DNA of 16,004 nucleotides, from the NCBI GenBank assembly GCA_964362925.1, contig CAYIGA010000016.1, positions 1-16,004 on the forward strand, in the 5' to 3' direction. Below are positions 5,938-14,207 of the stretch, one piece after another. Within the stretch, counting starts at the first letter, position 1, and each line of letters begins with the position of its first letter. The translations under genes were made by a program, and so were the position numbers. The stretch comes from JANLIQ01 sp964362925. GTDB lineage: Bacteria; Patescibacteriota; UBA1384; 2-12-FULL-50-11. The notes below the pieces were generated by a model, which was not told the origin of the DNA, did no database searches, and saw only the letters and a list, made by a program, of their open reading frames with translations.

Positions 5938-8900
5938 ATGAGAAGAAGCTTAAATGTAGTTTTTTGGATATTGTTTACAACCCTCCTGATCGCCTTTCAG
6001 CCGTTGATAGCGGCCTCCTTACAGATTGGTGGCTCAACAATACCGACTGCCCGTGCCCAAATCGACAAACCAGAGGAGATCGACTCCTTAAGTGAAGATG
6101 TTCCGGCAGACGAACAAGAGTTACTGGGAGACCAGGACACAATAATCACCGGGGAGCTTAATTTTGACAGTACCGATGGGCTAGAGACACTTCACAGCAT
6201 CACCAATAATTTAGCGGTTGCGCCGGAAGATCAAAACTCGTTATTAGACGGTAAAGTTGACGTCCGCGTCACCGACTACCTTCTCCGGTTAGTCTTGCCG
6301 GTTGAGTCTGGCGGGTACGGTTTTAACCACATTAAAGTCAACCGAATTTTTAAAAACTATACTTCCGAGGGCGCCGGTAAGTACGACCGTGAGGGAGTTA
6401 ATGCCACTGTCGATGAAGATATTGTTTCCGGCCATAACCGCGGCCAAGCGGTTGACATCTCGGAGGTTGGCTCGGTCACCTGCAAACTTGTCTATAAACG
6501 GCATTTGGGCGGCTCGACGACTAAGTGGCAAAAGCCCCGGCCGATTAAAGTCGCTTGGCAGAGCGTCGAAGGAGTAAAAAACAATCCGACCCCAACCGCC
6601 CAGAGTATTTTAGGCGCCTCGGGTGAGATGAGCGCCCAAAGTATCTTGGCCTACCTCAACGAATCAGGCGAGATGGATTACTATATTGAGTACGTCAAAG
6701 GGATGGATCTGAAAACCATCGTCGGCTTTGTCGGCGCTAATATTTATCTAAAAACCTTTGGTGTCAACCAGGTTCTGTCCGACCCGTTTGCCGACGGTTT
6801 ACTCCACGCTCTCGGCGGGGTGGTCTTAGAAAAAGTTTTGCCCGGCTTGCCGAGCGGTTTAAGTACTGGGGATAACGACGAGGATGCTCGAGTCGCTTTT
6901 GCCAAGTCCCGGATTGAGCAGGGGCTGAATTTGCCATCTGGCAGTCTCAAGGGCTACGGCTGGGACAATATTTTGGAGGCGACTGGCAAACGCCATCTCG
7001 AAACTTCACTAGGAATACCCAACGGCTACTTTAATAAACATACTCTCGGCGAGGCGATGAATAGCCAGACGATTAAGACCGTTCTCGATCATTTCGGCCG
7101 ATCGGACGACGGTTTGAACTTGATGGTCGGCACTGTCGACACCTTGAAGAAAAAAGACGACAAGGGCTTTAGAATGGCCGGCGTCAATATCTTAGTCGAC
7201 GCCCTCAAACTACCGAGCGATCAAAGAGCCGTACTGGAGCGAGCGGTCGTCGATAAAAAAACGGCCAACGTCAAGCTCGACGGCGTCCCGGCTGGTAACG
7301 CTATCGGTAATGAAGATTTGAAAAAAATGTTCTCGACCGATCCGGCCCGTCAAAAAGAGCTTCAAAATTCCCTAAAAACAATCGGTCTGGCGATGGTTCG
7401 CGAGGCCGCCAAAAAATCCGTTAAGAACAAACATTCCGGCTTAACTAAGGCTATTTTGGAAGATCTGCTCAATCCTCAAAAAACGGTCAGGCTCGGCGAC
7501 CTGACCAATACCGTCGGCGCCTCGACGATGGGCGTTCAAATCGGTCTAAATGACGCCGGTTTGAGTAAGGGTAAAGTCGACCTTAAAACCTTTGTTAGTC
7601 GCCACGGCGCCGCGATCGCCACTTTTATCAATAATGAGTACAGTATTAAGGACGTCGCTTCGCAAATTGTCGCCGCCGATTTAACTGGTCTATTTGACGG
7701 AAAAAACTTAACTCTGGCGGAAAAATTGGGTAGCGTCCAAGTCGACAAGGCCTTTGGCTGGAACGCCGGTTCAACCTTTGCGGTAGTCAACGGTAAGAAA
7801 AAATTGGCCGAGGCGATGCCGGAGATATTTTCCAACTACGTCGGCAAAGTTCTCGGACTGCAAAACCAGGGCATCTCGCTCAAAGGCAATATCCAGGAAA
7901 ACTACGGCTACGCCCTTCTCTCGGAGCGGTTGGGTCTTGATAAGAGGCTTCTCCAGTCAGCCGACAATTTTCAGGCCTTGGCCAGTAGTAATATTGATGC
8001 CAATATCCTTAGGCGCGTTTTTAAGATAAACAGCCAGGCATCGTTAGTCGAACTTGGCGGAGTCTGGTCTGGTTTTTGGGATGACGAAGATAACACCATC
8101 GGTTGGCGGTCAGTCGATATCGCTCTTGGAACGCCGATCGGAACGACGCGATCGTACTTGCGAGGGGAGATTACGACCAAGCAATTTGCCCAAAAGGCAA
8201 CCCAGGGTTCATTGGCCAACTTCACCGCCGAGGCGATCTACGACTTTTTTGGCATCAGCGACCAATTCAAATTAAGTCTTACCGAAATAAATGCCATCAT
8301 TAACGTCTTTAAGGGTGGTAGCGATCAGCCGCTGGAGAATCTCGATTTAATGTCGAAAGCGATTCTCCGCTTAACCGGTCGCTCGGTTGACGAAAAAGCC
8401 AACTTCAGCAAAGACGCCTTTTTAGTTTACGTCACTTCTCCTAGCTCGGAGGCTGGTACCAAGTTACTCCTTGACCAGGGTCTGCGCCTGATCACCCAGT
8501 CGCTCGGTATTAATTTAGACGGCTATAAGTTTGAGGATTTTCAATTAATCGCCGACCAAATCATATCAGTCTTCGGCGGCAACGGGATGGCGGAAAACTT
8601 CCAACGGCAGTGGGGGATCAGCCTAGCTGAAGCCGAGCAATTGCGCCAAGAGTACGTTACTCTTAAACAAATCAATCCCGATAAACTAACGCCCGAGCAA
8701 AGAGCTCGGCTGACCGTTCTTGAACGTCACGGCGCCCTTCAAAGCTATCAGCGCGTCACTAACGGTGTCGGTGACTTCTTCTTGAGAGCGACCGGTATTC
8801 CACTGGAGTTTCGCTCTGACGCCGAGGCCTTTATTAGCGGCGACTGGCGCTTGGCAATTGCCACCGCCTCCTTTGCCGCCCTTTTGCCCCAAATCAACAA

Positions 8901-10476
8901 ATTCATGCCCGCCGATAACCAGTTTAGTTACGCCGAGATGCGCCTGGCGGTAATTCTCGATGACCCAATCTTTATTGAAGCTCGGGTCAGTCAGATCCAA
9001 GCCGAGAACGGCGTCACTAGTCAAACCGAGGAGGAGCATCAACTCACCTACGACGAAGCTCGGCGACAGCTGATGGATGAGGCCCAAAAAAATATCGAAT
9101 ACCGAATGTCTGACGCGGTTTTACGGAAAATTGACCCGGCTATACCGGTTGGTTTTTCGCGGATCATGTGGTCGGGCACGACCGCCGAGCGCGGAGCGCT
9201 GTTGCAGAATTTTACTTTCGGCAAGCTTGATATCGAGCTCTCTCGGCTATCGGAGTACTACGTCCCGGGAATGCTTAAGGCCCTCTACGAAGGCAGGATA
9301 GAGGCGGCGACGGTTGATCGTATCGTCCTTAATCTAATAAGCCAATCGGGTCTATCGTTCGGCTCGTTCTCCAACGTCTTTGTTAGTAATTTCTACCAAT
9401 TTATTCGCGCTCAAGGCCAGGGCGACTTCTTCACCAACGACGGTAGGTACGGCGCTATGTGGGGCTTCTTTGACCAATGGCTAACCGACAACCTCAATAT
9501 CGGCGACCTGCCGAGCGGGCTGGCTAAGTCGCTCTATTATACGGCGATAAACGGCTGGAATATCAACGCCGAGCTGAAAAATAGTCAAGGCCACACCGTC
9601 GTCCAGTCGTTGAATAATTTAGGCCAGGATATTCTAATTAACCGCTTGAGCTCGTGGGGCGATCGTCAGTTCGGCCTGCCGGTCGGCTCGGTCTATAAAA
9701 TTTACAAACTGACCACCGCTCTGCTCTCCGCTACCAAGGCCCTATCAGCCGCTCACGCCGCTGGCAATTTCGCCAAAATCGCCTCGGCCCGGAGTAGCTA
9801 CGCCGAAGCCCGAGCGCTATTAATCATGTTTGCCGTCGAGCTAGCTCTGAACGCTTGTCGGGAATGCCAGCAGTTTTTCGGCTCGGTTGACGAGGCGATC
9901 GCCGCGCCACCGGGAACGACCCAAGCCTTGGCGTTGGGGCTGCTCGCAAACTCCCTCAAACTCGGTCCAAACGGAATCTACATCGCCGTCGCCATCTATT
10001 TGTTCGGCATCTACAAAGTCGAATATCTCTGCCCCAATCCGCCCCAAGAGCTCTGGGCAATTCCCGAGTACGACTCGGCGGCTGACCAGTTCGATTACGG
10101 GACTGCTTATGAACAACTACCGGCCGACATCAATCAGATTCGAGCCGGCCCGGATCGGGATGAAAATAAATTCGCTTGGGGCGATCAAACGCCGTTTACT
10201 AAAGGTGATAACCAAAAAATTTGGATGGGTTGGTCGCGGTTTTACGTCGGTAAACTCCTTAATGCCAGCCTCGACTACGGCGAACAACGAGACTCCCCTT
10301 GGAAGCCCCTCCAAATTTTAACCTATCGTCAGGCCAACGTTGAGTACTTTTATTCTCGGACGGCCGGAGCCTTCGGCGATATCGCTGTTGGTAACCCTCA
10401 ATTTGGCATTGGCTACACCCAAACAAGCACCAAAACAACCGACTGGATTCATGTCGGTTTCGGCGGGCTGTGGTAA
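5938..10476 (+). CDS. Giant secreted protein of unknown family (1512 aa) with half M15 motif
   Basis: I do not recognise the family. The start is ATG 5938, 1 nt after the previous stop; it opens with a signal peptide (hydrophobic 8–27, AxA-type site near ARA at 38–40). Residues about 110–210 resemble part of an M15 peptidase: DIVSGHNRGQAVDISE holds the S-x-H-x-x-G-x-A-x-D pattern (S164, H166, D173), but no EHxxHxH partner follows. The rest, about 220–1300, is mostly helical and soluble, with a recurring LGxPxG-like turn (residues 304, 332, 358, 730, 953, 1191, 1246). Near the C-terminus are C1307-R-E-C1310, a hydrophobic helix (about 1344–1363), Cys1365 and a Trp/Gly/Tyr-rich tail. An extracellular adhesin, a scaffold or a channel part of the secretion system are all possible. 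Codon style matches its neighbours. Confidence 0.8.
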   Translation: MRRSLNVVFWILFTTLLIAFQPLIAASLQIGGSTIPTARAQIDKPEEIDSLSEDVPADEQELLGDQDTIITGELNFDSTDGLETLHSITNNLAVAPEDQNSLLDGKVDVRVTDYLLRLVLPVESGGYGFNHIKVNRIFKNYTSEGAGKYDREGVNATVDEDIVSGHNRGQAVDISEVGSVTCKLVYKRHLGGSTTKWQKPRPIKVAWQSVEGVKNNPTPTAQSILGASGEMSAQSILAYLNESGEMDYYIEYVKGMDLKTIVGFVGANIYLKTFGVNQVLSDPFADGLLHALGGVVLEKVLPGLPSGLSTGDNDEDARVAFAKSRIEQGLNLPSGSLKGYGWDNILEATGKRHLETSLGIPNGYFNKHTLGEAMNSQTIKTVLDHFGRSDDGLNLMVGTVDTLKKKDDKGFRMAGVNILVDALKLPSDQRAVLERAVVDKKTANVKLDGVPAGNAIGNEDLKKMFSTDPARQKELQNSLKTIGLAMVREAAKKSVKNKHSGLTKAILEDLLNPQKTVRLGDLTNTVGASTMGVQIGLNDAGLSKGKVDLKTFVSRHGAAIATFINNEYSIKDVASQIVAADLTGLFDGKNLTLAEKLGSVQVDKAFGWNAGSTFAVVNGKKKLAEAMPEIFSNYVGKVLGLQNQGISLKGNIQENYGYALLSERLGLDKRLLQSADNFQALASSNIDANILRRVFKINSQASLVELGGVWSGFWDDEDNTIGWRSVDIALGTPIGTTRSYLRGEITTKQFAQKATQGSLANFTAEAIYDFFGISDQFKLSLTEINAIINVFKGGSDQPLENLDLMSKAILRLTGRSVDEKANFSKDAFLVYVTSPSSEAGTKLLLDQGLRLITQSLGINLDGYKFEDFQLIADQIISVFGGNGMAENFQRQWGISLAEAEQLRQEYVTLKQINPDKLTPEQRARLTVLERHGALQSYQRVTNGVGDFFLRATGIPLEFRSDAEAFISGDWRLAIATASFAALLPQINKFMPADNQFSYAEMRLAVILDDPIFIEARVSQIQAENGVTSQTEEEHQLTYDEARRQLMDEAQKNIEYRMSDAVLRKIDPAIPVGFSRIMWSGTTAERGALLQNFTFGKLDIELSRLSEYYVPGMLKALYEGRIEAATVDRIVLNLISQSGLSFGSFSNVFVSNFYQFIRAQGQGDFFTNDGRYGAMWGFFDQWLTDNLNIGDLPSGLAKSLYYTAINGWNINAELKNSQGHTVVQSLNNLGQDILINRLSSWGDRQFGLPVGSVYKIYKLTTALLSATKALSAAHAAGNFAKIASARSSYAEARALLIMFAVELALNACRECQQFFGSVDEAIAAPPGTTQALALGLLANSLKLGPNGIYIAVAIYLFGIYKVEYLCPNPPQELWAIPEYDSAADQFDYGTAYEQLPADINQIRAGPDRDENKFAWGDQTPFTKGDNQKIWMGWSRFYVGKLLNASLDYGEQRDSPWKPLQILTYRQANVEYFYSRTAGAFGDIAVGNPQFGIGYTQTSTKTTDWIHVGFGGLW

Positions 10477-10480
10477 GGAA

Positions 10481-11347
10481 ATGGAAAATTCAAACCTCAC
10501 TGCGACCAAGGGGAGAAGCGAGCGAAGCGACAAATCTCAAAATTATGTTACGGGAATTAAGAGGCGGGGCAACGCCATCGTCGCTATTGTTGTCGGGGTG
10601 CTAGCGTTAATTTTCTTCGCTTTTGCCATTATCTACTACATATTTACGTTTCTGCCAAGCGCGGTCAAAGCGATCGGCGAAACGGTCTTAGGATCGAGCG
10701 CTCAAGGCCAAAACGCCTCCCTTGCCGCCCTCCGACCGGTCGACTGCTCTGGCACCAGTGTGCCGAAAATCTACTTGCCGGTCATTAAACAAGCCGCCAA
10801 AAGATTTCTCGGTGGTGATGAAGCGATGATCATCTCTCTTATCTCAATCGAATCTAATTTTCGCCCCCAAGCGATGTCCGGCACCGGCGCGGTTGGTATC
10901 GCCCAGTTTACTGCCCCGACCGCCAGAGGAACCCAGGAGGCCGGATTATTCAAGGGAATGACGATTATCACCGTCCCCCGGGCCGATAAATCCTCAAAAC
11001 GTCTCGTCACAGCGGCGGAACAACAGAGTTTTTTGCTGACCTATCCTAACTCGGGACGCCTTTATCCCAATCCATCAATCGAAGCCGCGGCTTACAAAAT
11101 CAGCTTTGCCGTTAAGAAGTACGGTTCCTTGCGCGAAGGCTACGCCCAGGGCTATCACACGATCGGCAAAAACGGGGAACATCAAACTGCCGCCTACGCC
11201 GGGGCCGACCGACTAATGGCCATCTACAACAGGATTAGAGCCGGCGGCGGTTGTAGGGAGCTCAAAGACACCCCGGGCAAATTGGGCGAGGAGATCCGCA
11301 AATTAATCATTCCTCAAGGAAGCTATCATCCCGAACGGGCGCCTTAA
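10481..11347 (+). CDS. Membrane-anchored lytic transglycosylase (SLT fold, VirB1-like role)
   Basis: A 288-residue protein: short basic N-terminus (1–30), one membrane helix (about 32–57), then an outward-facing domain. The transglycosylase core starts near residue 97. ISIESNF carries the catalytic Glu (E124), followed by GTGAVGIAQFTAPTA (134–147), the conserved substrate-cleft segment, and AAYAGADRL (237–245) near the end. Lytic transglycosylases cleave the MurNAc–GlcNAc bond, and VirB1-like members open the wall for type IV secretion systems. ATG 10481 is 4 nt after the stop of the giant gene; upstream in-frame ATGs (10340, 10451) lie within that gene and would precede a non-signal-like segment. 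AAGG before the start is too close to be a good ribosome binding site, so coupling is likely. This is the last gene of the + strand block. Confidence 0.85.
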   Translation: MENSNLTATKGRSERSDKSQNYVTGIKRRGNAIVAIVVGVLALIFFAFAIIYYIFTFLPSAVKAIGETVLGSSAQGQNASLAALRPVDCSGTSVPKIYLPVIKQAAKRFLGGDEAMIISLISIESNFRPQAMSGTGAVGIAQFTAPTARGTQEAGLFKGMTIITVPRADKSSKRLVTAAEQQSFLLTYPNSGRLYPNPSIEAAAYKISFAVKKYGSLREGYAQGYHTIGKNGEHQTAAYAGADRLMAIYNRIRAGGGCRELKDTPGKLGEEIRKLIIPQGSYHPERAP

Positions 11348-11365
11348 ACAGCATTCATCAACGGT

Positions 11366-11641
11366 TTAGGAACGTTTGACTTTGATTAACAGCTTCAATT
11401 CGGCCTGGCCGAGCGTCTGATGACAGAGCGCAAGTAGTCGAGTCTTTTTGAGCCGAGCCAGAACGGCTAACTGCTCGCTAGCGCACCAAAGTTTAATATT
11501 GGTCTCTCGGATTGTCACCGTCACGCCCGCTCCCAATAGTTCGATTATTTTTTCTTGCAATAAATGAGCCCGATAAATCCGGTGAAAACTGTTTTTTTTA
11601 TCCGACTCCCGAATAAAATTGCCGAGCGACTCCAAAGTCAT
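11366..11641 (-). CDS. dciA: DciA-like (DUF721) helicase loader candidate
   Basis: A 91-residue protein whose middle and end fit the DUF721/DciA pattern: a helix (LLQEKIIELL), a short beta section (VTVTIRETNIKLWCAS), then EQLAVLARLKKTRLLALCHQ and a final strand KLLIKVKRS. DciA is the ancestral loader of the replicative helicase DnaB. The call rests mainly on gene order: in Actinobacteria and others the series is dnaA–dnaN–recF–dciA, the same as here. It is short, and the W-x-x-(I/V)-V-G segment of longer family members is not obvious. A hairpin-rich repeat sits directly upstream, so loss of N-terminal sequence is possible. There is no Shine-Dalgarno site. Its stop is 18 bp from the stop of the convergent transglycosylase gene, with no terminator in between. 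Confidence 0.6.
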   Translation of the reverse strand: MTLESLGNFIRESDKKNSFHRIYRAHLLQEKIIELLGAGVTVTIRETNIKLWCASEQLAVLARLKKTRLLALCHQTLGQAELKLLIKVKRS

Positions 11642-11690
11642 GTTGAATAGAAATTCAATTTTTCTTTTGCGACTGCGTCGGAGTTTTTTT

Positions 11691-11735
11691 GTGAGGGTGA
11701 GGGGGTTAATTGCGAAGCACCCCCTACACCCTCAC
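11691..11735. repeat. Large hairpin, 14 paired bases
   Basis: Outer arms GTGAGGGTG (11691–11699) and CACCCTCAC (11727–11735); inner arms GGGGG (11701–11705) and CCCCC (11720–11724); the loop is 14 nt. A T-run stands on its left side on the + strand, which reads as an A-run after the hairpin for minus-strand transcripts, so it is not a terminator for recF. Confidence 0.7.
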
Positions 11736-11738
11736 ACT

Positions 11739-11775
11739 CCCTACCCCGAACGCTTCGCCTAAGCGGCGAGTAGGG
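11739..11775. repeat. Nested hairpin
   Basis: Outer arms CCCTAC (11739–11744) and GTAGGG (11770–11775); inner arms CGCTT (11751–11755) and AAGCG (11761–11765) with a 5-nt loop. It lies between the two other hairpins. Confidence 0.6.
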
Positions 11776-11776
11776 T

Positions 11777-11816
11777 AAAAAGTGACTCGCTGGAGTACTA
11801 TCGCTCCTCACTTTTT
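11777..11816 (-). terminator. Probable bidirectional intrinsic terminator behind recF
   Basis: Arms AAAAAGTGA (11777–11785) and TCACTTTTT (11808–11816) pair perfectly; inside them GGAG (11792–11795) and CTCC (11804–11807) add a second stem. The T-rich 3' arm suits transcription ending in either direction. It begins 40 bp after the recF stop on the minus strand. Confidence 0.45.
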
Positions 11817-11856
11817 GGTAATTATTATTTTCGGTCATTGAGTATTTTTGATTATG

Positions 11857-12954
11857 TCACTTTATTCGCTTTTGACTGTGTTTAAAGTCGAGTTCAATTC
11901 TCGACCACTCTTCAGCTAAATCAAGCCCTTCGGCGGAGGTTAGAATTAGTTGGTGTTCGGCATTAAATAACTCCAGCAGTCGGAGAGTATTGTTACTGTC
12001 CAGCTCGCTGATCGTGTCATCAAGCAATACCGTCACCGGATTAGCGGTTTTTTCTCGCAAATAATCAGCTTCGGCGGCTTTAAGATAAACAACAGTCAAG
12101 CGCGACTGACCACGGGAGGCAAACCGGCGCGCCGAGAAATCGTCAAGTTTAATTAAGAGCTCATCGCGATGAGCGCCGAAAAGGTTTTGGGCTGATTTAA
12201 TTTCTTGAGACTCAAATTCTTCAATTTGTTTTTTATCGAATTGGTATTCGACCCAAATTTTTAAATCATTTTCCTTCATTTTTAATTCTAACCATGTGTT
12301 GAGATAATCAACGTAACCGGAGCGGGCGAGACGAATCGCCTTAGTTAGTTTGGCCATCAACTCGTTCCAGGGTTGGAGCTCATCAGCGCTAGCCCGGTTT
12401 ATTTTAACCATGAAAAGCAGGGCTGATCGTTCCCGGAGAACCTGCCAGAATTCCAGCTGGCTCCGACGATATTCGGCGCTGACTTGCCAAAGCACCGAGT
12501 CGAGGTATCGGCGCCGAACATCCGGAGAGCCGAGAACGATTTCGAGATCGTTGGGCGTGAATAAGACTGTCGGAAACTCCCCCAAAAAATCCGCCCAGCT
12601 AATTGGATTGCCTCGGTAGGTTAAGCGACGATCCTTGAGCTCCTGGGTCTCAAATTGATTACCGTAGAAAAGTTCGAGATATTGATCGGCTTGAACGGTC
12701 GCCCCCCGACCCTGCTCGGGGTTACTCTCGACCCGTCGAAGAGTCGCCTTAAGCCGAAAAAAATTACCCTCAAAACAGACCGCTTCATCAATTCGACTAG
12801 TCCGAAAACTTTTACCAACCGACAAAACCCGAATTGCTTCCAAAATAGAACTTTTACCGGCGCCGTTAGCGCCGGTAATAAATGTCCTCGCCGTCAAGGC
12901 CAACTTTTTGTCGGCAAAATTGCGGAAATTTTCTAACTCCAGGGAACTAAGCAT
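11857..12954 (-). CDS. recF: RecF, recombination mediator ATPase
   Basis: A 365-residue protein of the usual RecF length. The first strand LSSLELENFRNF is typical. Walker A is GANGAGKSS (28–36). RTSRIDEAV (51–59) and FTPNDLEIVLGSPDVRRRYLD (about 132–152) are family blocks, the second being the RecF-specific region. GAHRDEL lies at 260–266. The ABC signature is ASRGQSR (279–285), normally with S-x-G-Q, and Walker B is VLLDDTISELD (309–319). RecF binds gaps in DNA, loads RecA with RecO and RecR, and helps stalled forks restart. It is separated from dnaN by 164 bp of AT-rich DNA with no clear gene, and has no Shine-Dalgarno site. Its TGA stop is followed by a terminator-like hairpin, so the dciA-like gene may have its own promoter. 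Confidence 0.95.
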   Translation of the reverse strand: MLSSLELENFRNFADKKLALTARTFITGANGAGKSSILEAIRVLSVGKSFRTSRIDEAVCFEGNFFRLKATLRRVESNPEQGRGATVQADQYLELFYGNQFETQELKDRRLTYRGNPISWADFLGEFPTVLFTPNDLEIVLGSPDVRRRYLDSVLWQVSAEYRRSQLEFWQVLRERSALLFMVKINRASADELQPWNELMAKLTKAIRLARSGYVDYLNTWLELKMKENDLKIWVEYQFDKKQIEEFESQEIKSAQNLFGAHRDELLIKLDDFSARRFASRGQSRLTVVYLKAAEADYLREKTANPVTVLLDDTISELDSNNTLRLLELFNAEHQLILTSAEGLDLAEEWSRIELDFKHSQKRIK

Positions 12955-13118
12955 CTGGGAAATAATTATAAATTTTCTTTTTTAGAGTATTCAATTAATA
13001 TCTATTAACTAATTCTTAAGCTTGAAAATTGCCAAATTGATTCTTACTTAAAAATGTCGCTCACCACTCGCTCCTTGCCAAAGCCTCGTAGTTGAAAACA
13101 AAAACTTTACCCTTGCCT

Positions 13119-14207
13119 CTATTCGCTTCTTAAGGGCATTAAGAGGTAGAGATATTGATCTTTTTTGACCGACTTAATCGTTAGAGGACTTTTGGCGTCG
13201 ATAAATCCCAGCAAAACATCACCCTCGACCGCCCCTAAGCCTTCAATTAGAAATAGGGCGTTCAAAGAGATGGTTTGGGCTGTTTCCACCGGCGTCGCTA
13301 ACTTTAAAACATTTTCGTTCTCGCCGATTTGGGCTGAAACGGCGCTGACTTTAATTGTCTGACCCGAAATTATTACTTTAGTACTATAGGCCGAATCACG
13401 CGAAAACAGACTGGCTAATTTCAAACATCTAATAAAGGCTGAAGAGGAAACAGTGATTTCGACGGCCATTTTTTTAGGAATAATCGCCTCAAAAGACGGG
13501 AAATTACCCTCAATTAAACGAGTTGTGAGAATAACTGACCCCAAAGTAAATCTAACTTGATTACTAGCAAAAGCCACTTCCAACTCTCCTTCACCGGGTA
13601 ATTTTTGTAATTCCTGGAGAGCCCGTTTGGGAATAATAAAATCGCCCTGTTGGTCAGAGAGGGTTTCTAGCGACTGACAGGCCAGGCGATAGCCGTCAGT
13701 GCCGACAATTGTTAGTAATTTGTGATTAAAACGCCAAAGTAGGCCGTTCAAAATCGGCCGGGTTTCATCTTCGGCGCTGGCAAAAATTGTCCGAGTAATC
13801 GCCAGACGAATCGATGATAGCGGTAGAATGACGGTTGAGAGGGGAATAATTGGCGGTATTGCTGGATACTCCTCAGCGGCTAAGCCCTTAATCTTCGCTT
13901 GATGATTGGCCGATTTAATCATTAAATCCAAGTCGTTTGATTCTAAAGTAAGACTGGTGTCGGGGTTATTAATTAAGTACTCCGTTATTAGACGGGCAGG
14001 GACAGTAAGGGCGCCTTTTTCACCAACCGTGCCTTCAACTAATACCTCGATAGTTTGATTGAGATCGGTTGATTTGACTAATAATTGATTGTCCTTGGTT
14101 GCTAAGAAAATATTTTGGAGGATAGGTAGGGTCGAGCGAGTCGTTGCTAAATGACTAGCCAAACTAACAGCGCTAAGGAGTATTTCTTTTTCAGTATTAA
14201 ATTTCAT
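13119..14207 (-). CDS. dnaN: DnaN, DNA polymerase III sliding clamp
   Basis: A 362-residue protein with the three-domain sliding clamp layout. TTRSTLPILQNIFLA (22–36) is the typical first-domain motif. TVPARLITEYL and the second-domain stretch around RPILNGLLWRF follow. ILTTRLIEGNFPSF sits at the domain 2/3 border. The C-terminus YLLMPLRSE matches the classic Y-x-(I/L)-M-P-(M/L)-R tail, which lines the partner-binding pocket. DnaN encircles DNA as a dimer and tethers polymerase III. It is in standard order behind dnaA. No Shine-Dalgarno site precedes the ATG. A perfect −10 box next to a DnaA box upstream (14279–14298) suggests its own, DnaA-sensitive promoter. Confidence 0.96.
   Translation of the reverse strand: MKFNTEKEILLSAVSLASHLATTRSTLPILQNIFLATKDNQLLVKSTDLNQTIEVLVEGTVGEKGALTVPARLITEYLINNPDTSLTLESNDLDLMIKSANHQAKIKGLAAEEYPAIPPIIPLSTVILPLSSIRLAITRTIFASAEDETRPILNGLLWRFNHKLLTIVGTDGYRLACQSLETLSDQQGDFIIPKRALQELQKLPGEGELEVAFASNQVRFTLGSVILTTRLIEGNFPSFEAIIPKKMAVEITVSSSAFIRCLKLASLFSRDSAYSTKVIISGQTIKVSAVSAQIGENENVLKLATPVETAQTISLNALFLIEGLGAVEGDVLLGFIDAKSPLTIKSVKKDQYLYLLMPLRSE

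Noticed and set aside
10340..10480. Longer N-terminus for the transglycosylase
   Set aside because: The extra 47 codons are in another frame of the giant gene and separate the basic start from the membrane anchor.
11638..11838. 66-codon frame between recF and the dciA-like gene
   Set aside because: It consists almost wholly of hairpin repeats and has no ribosome binding site.
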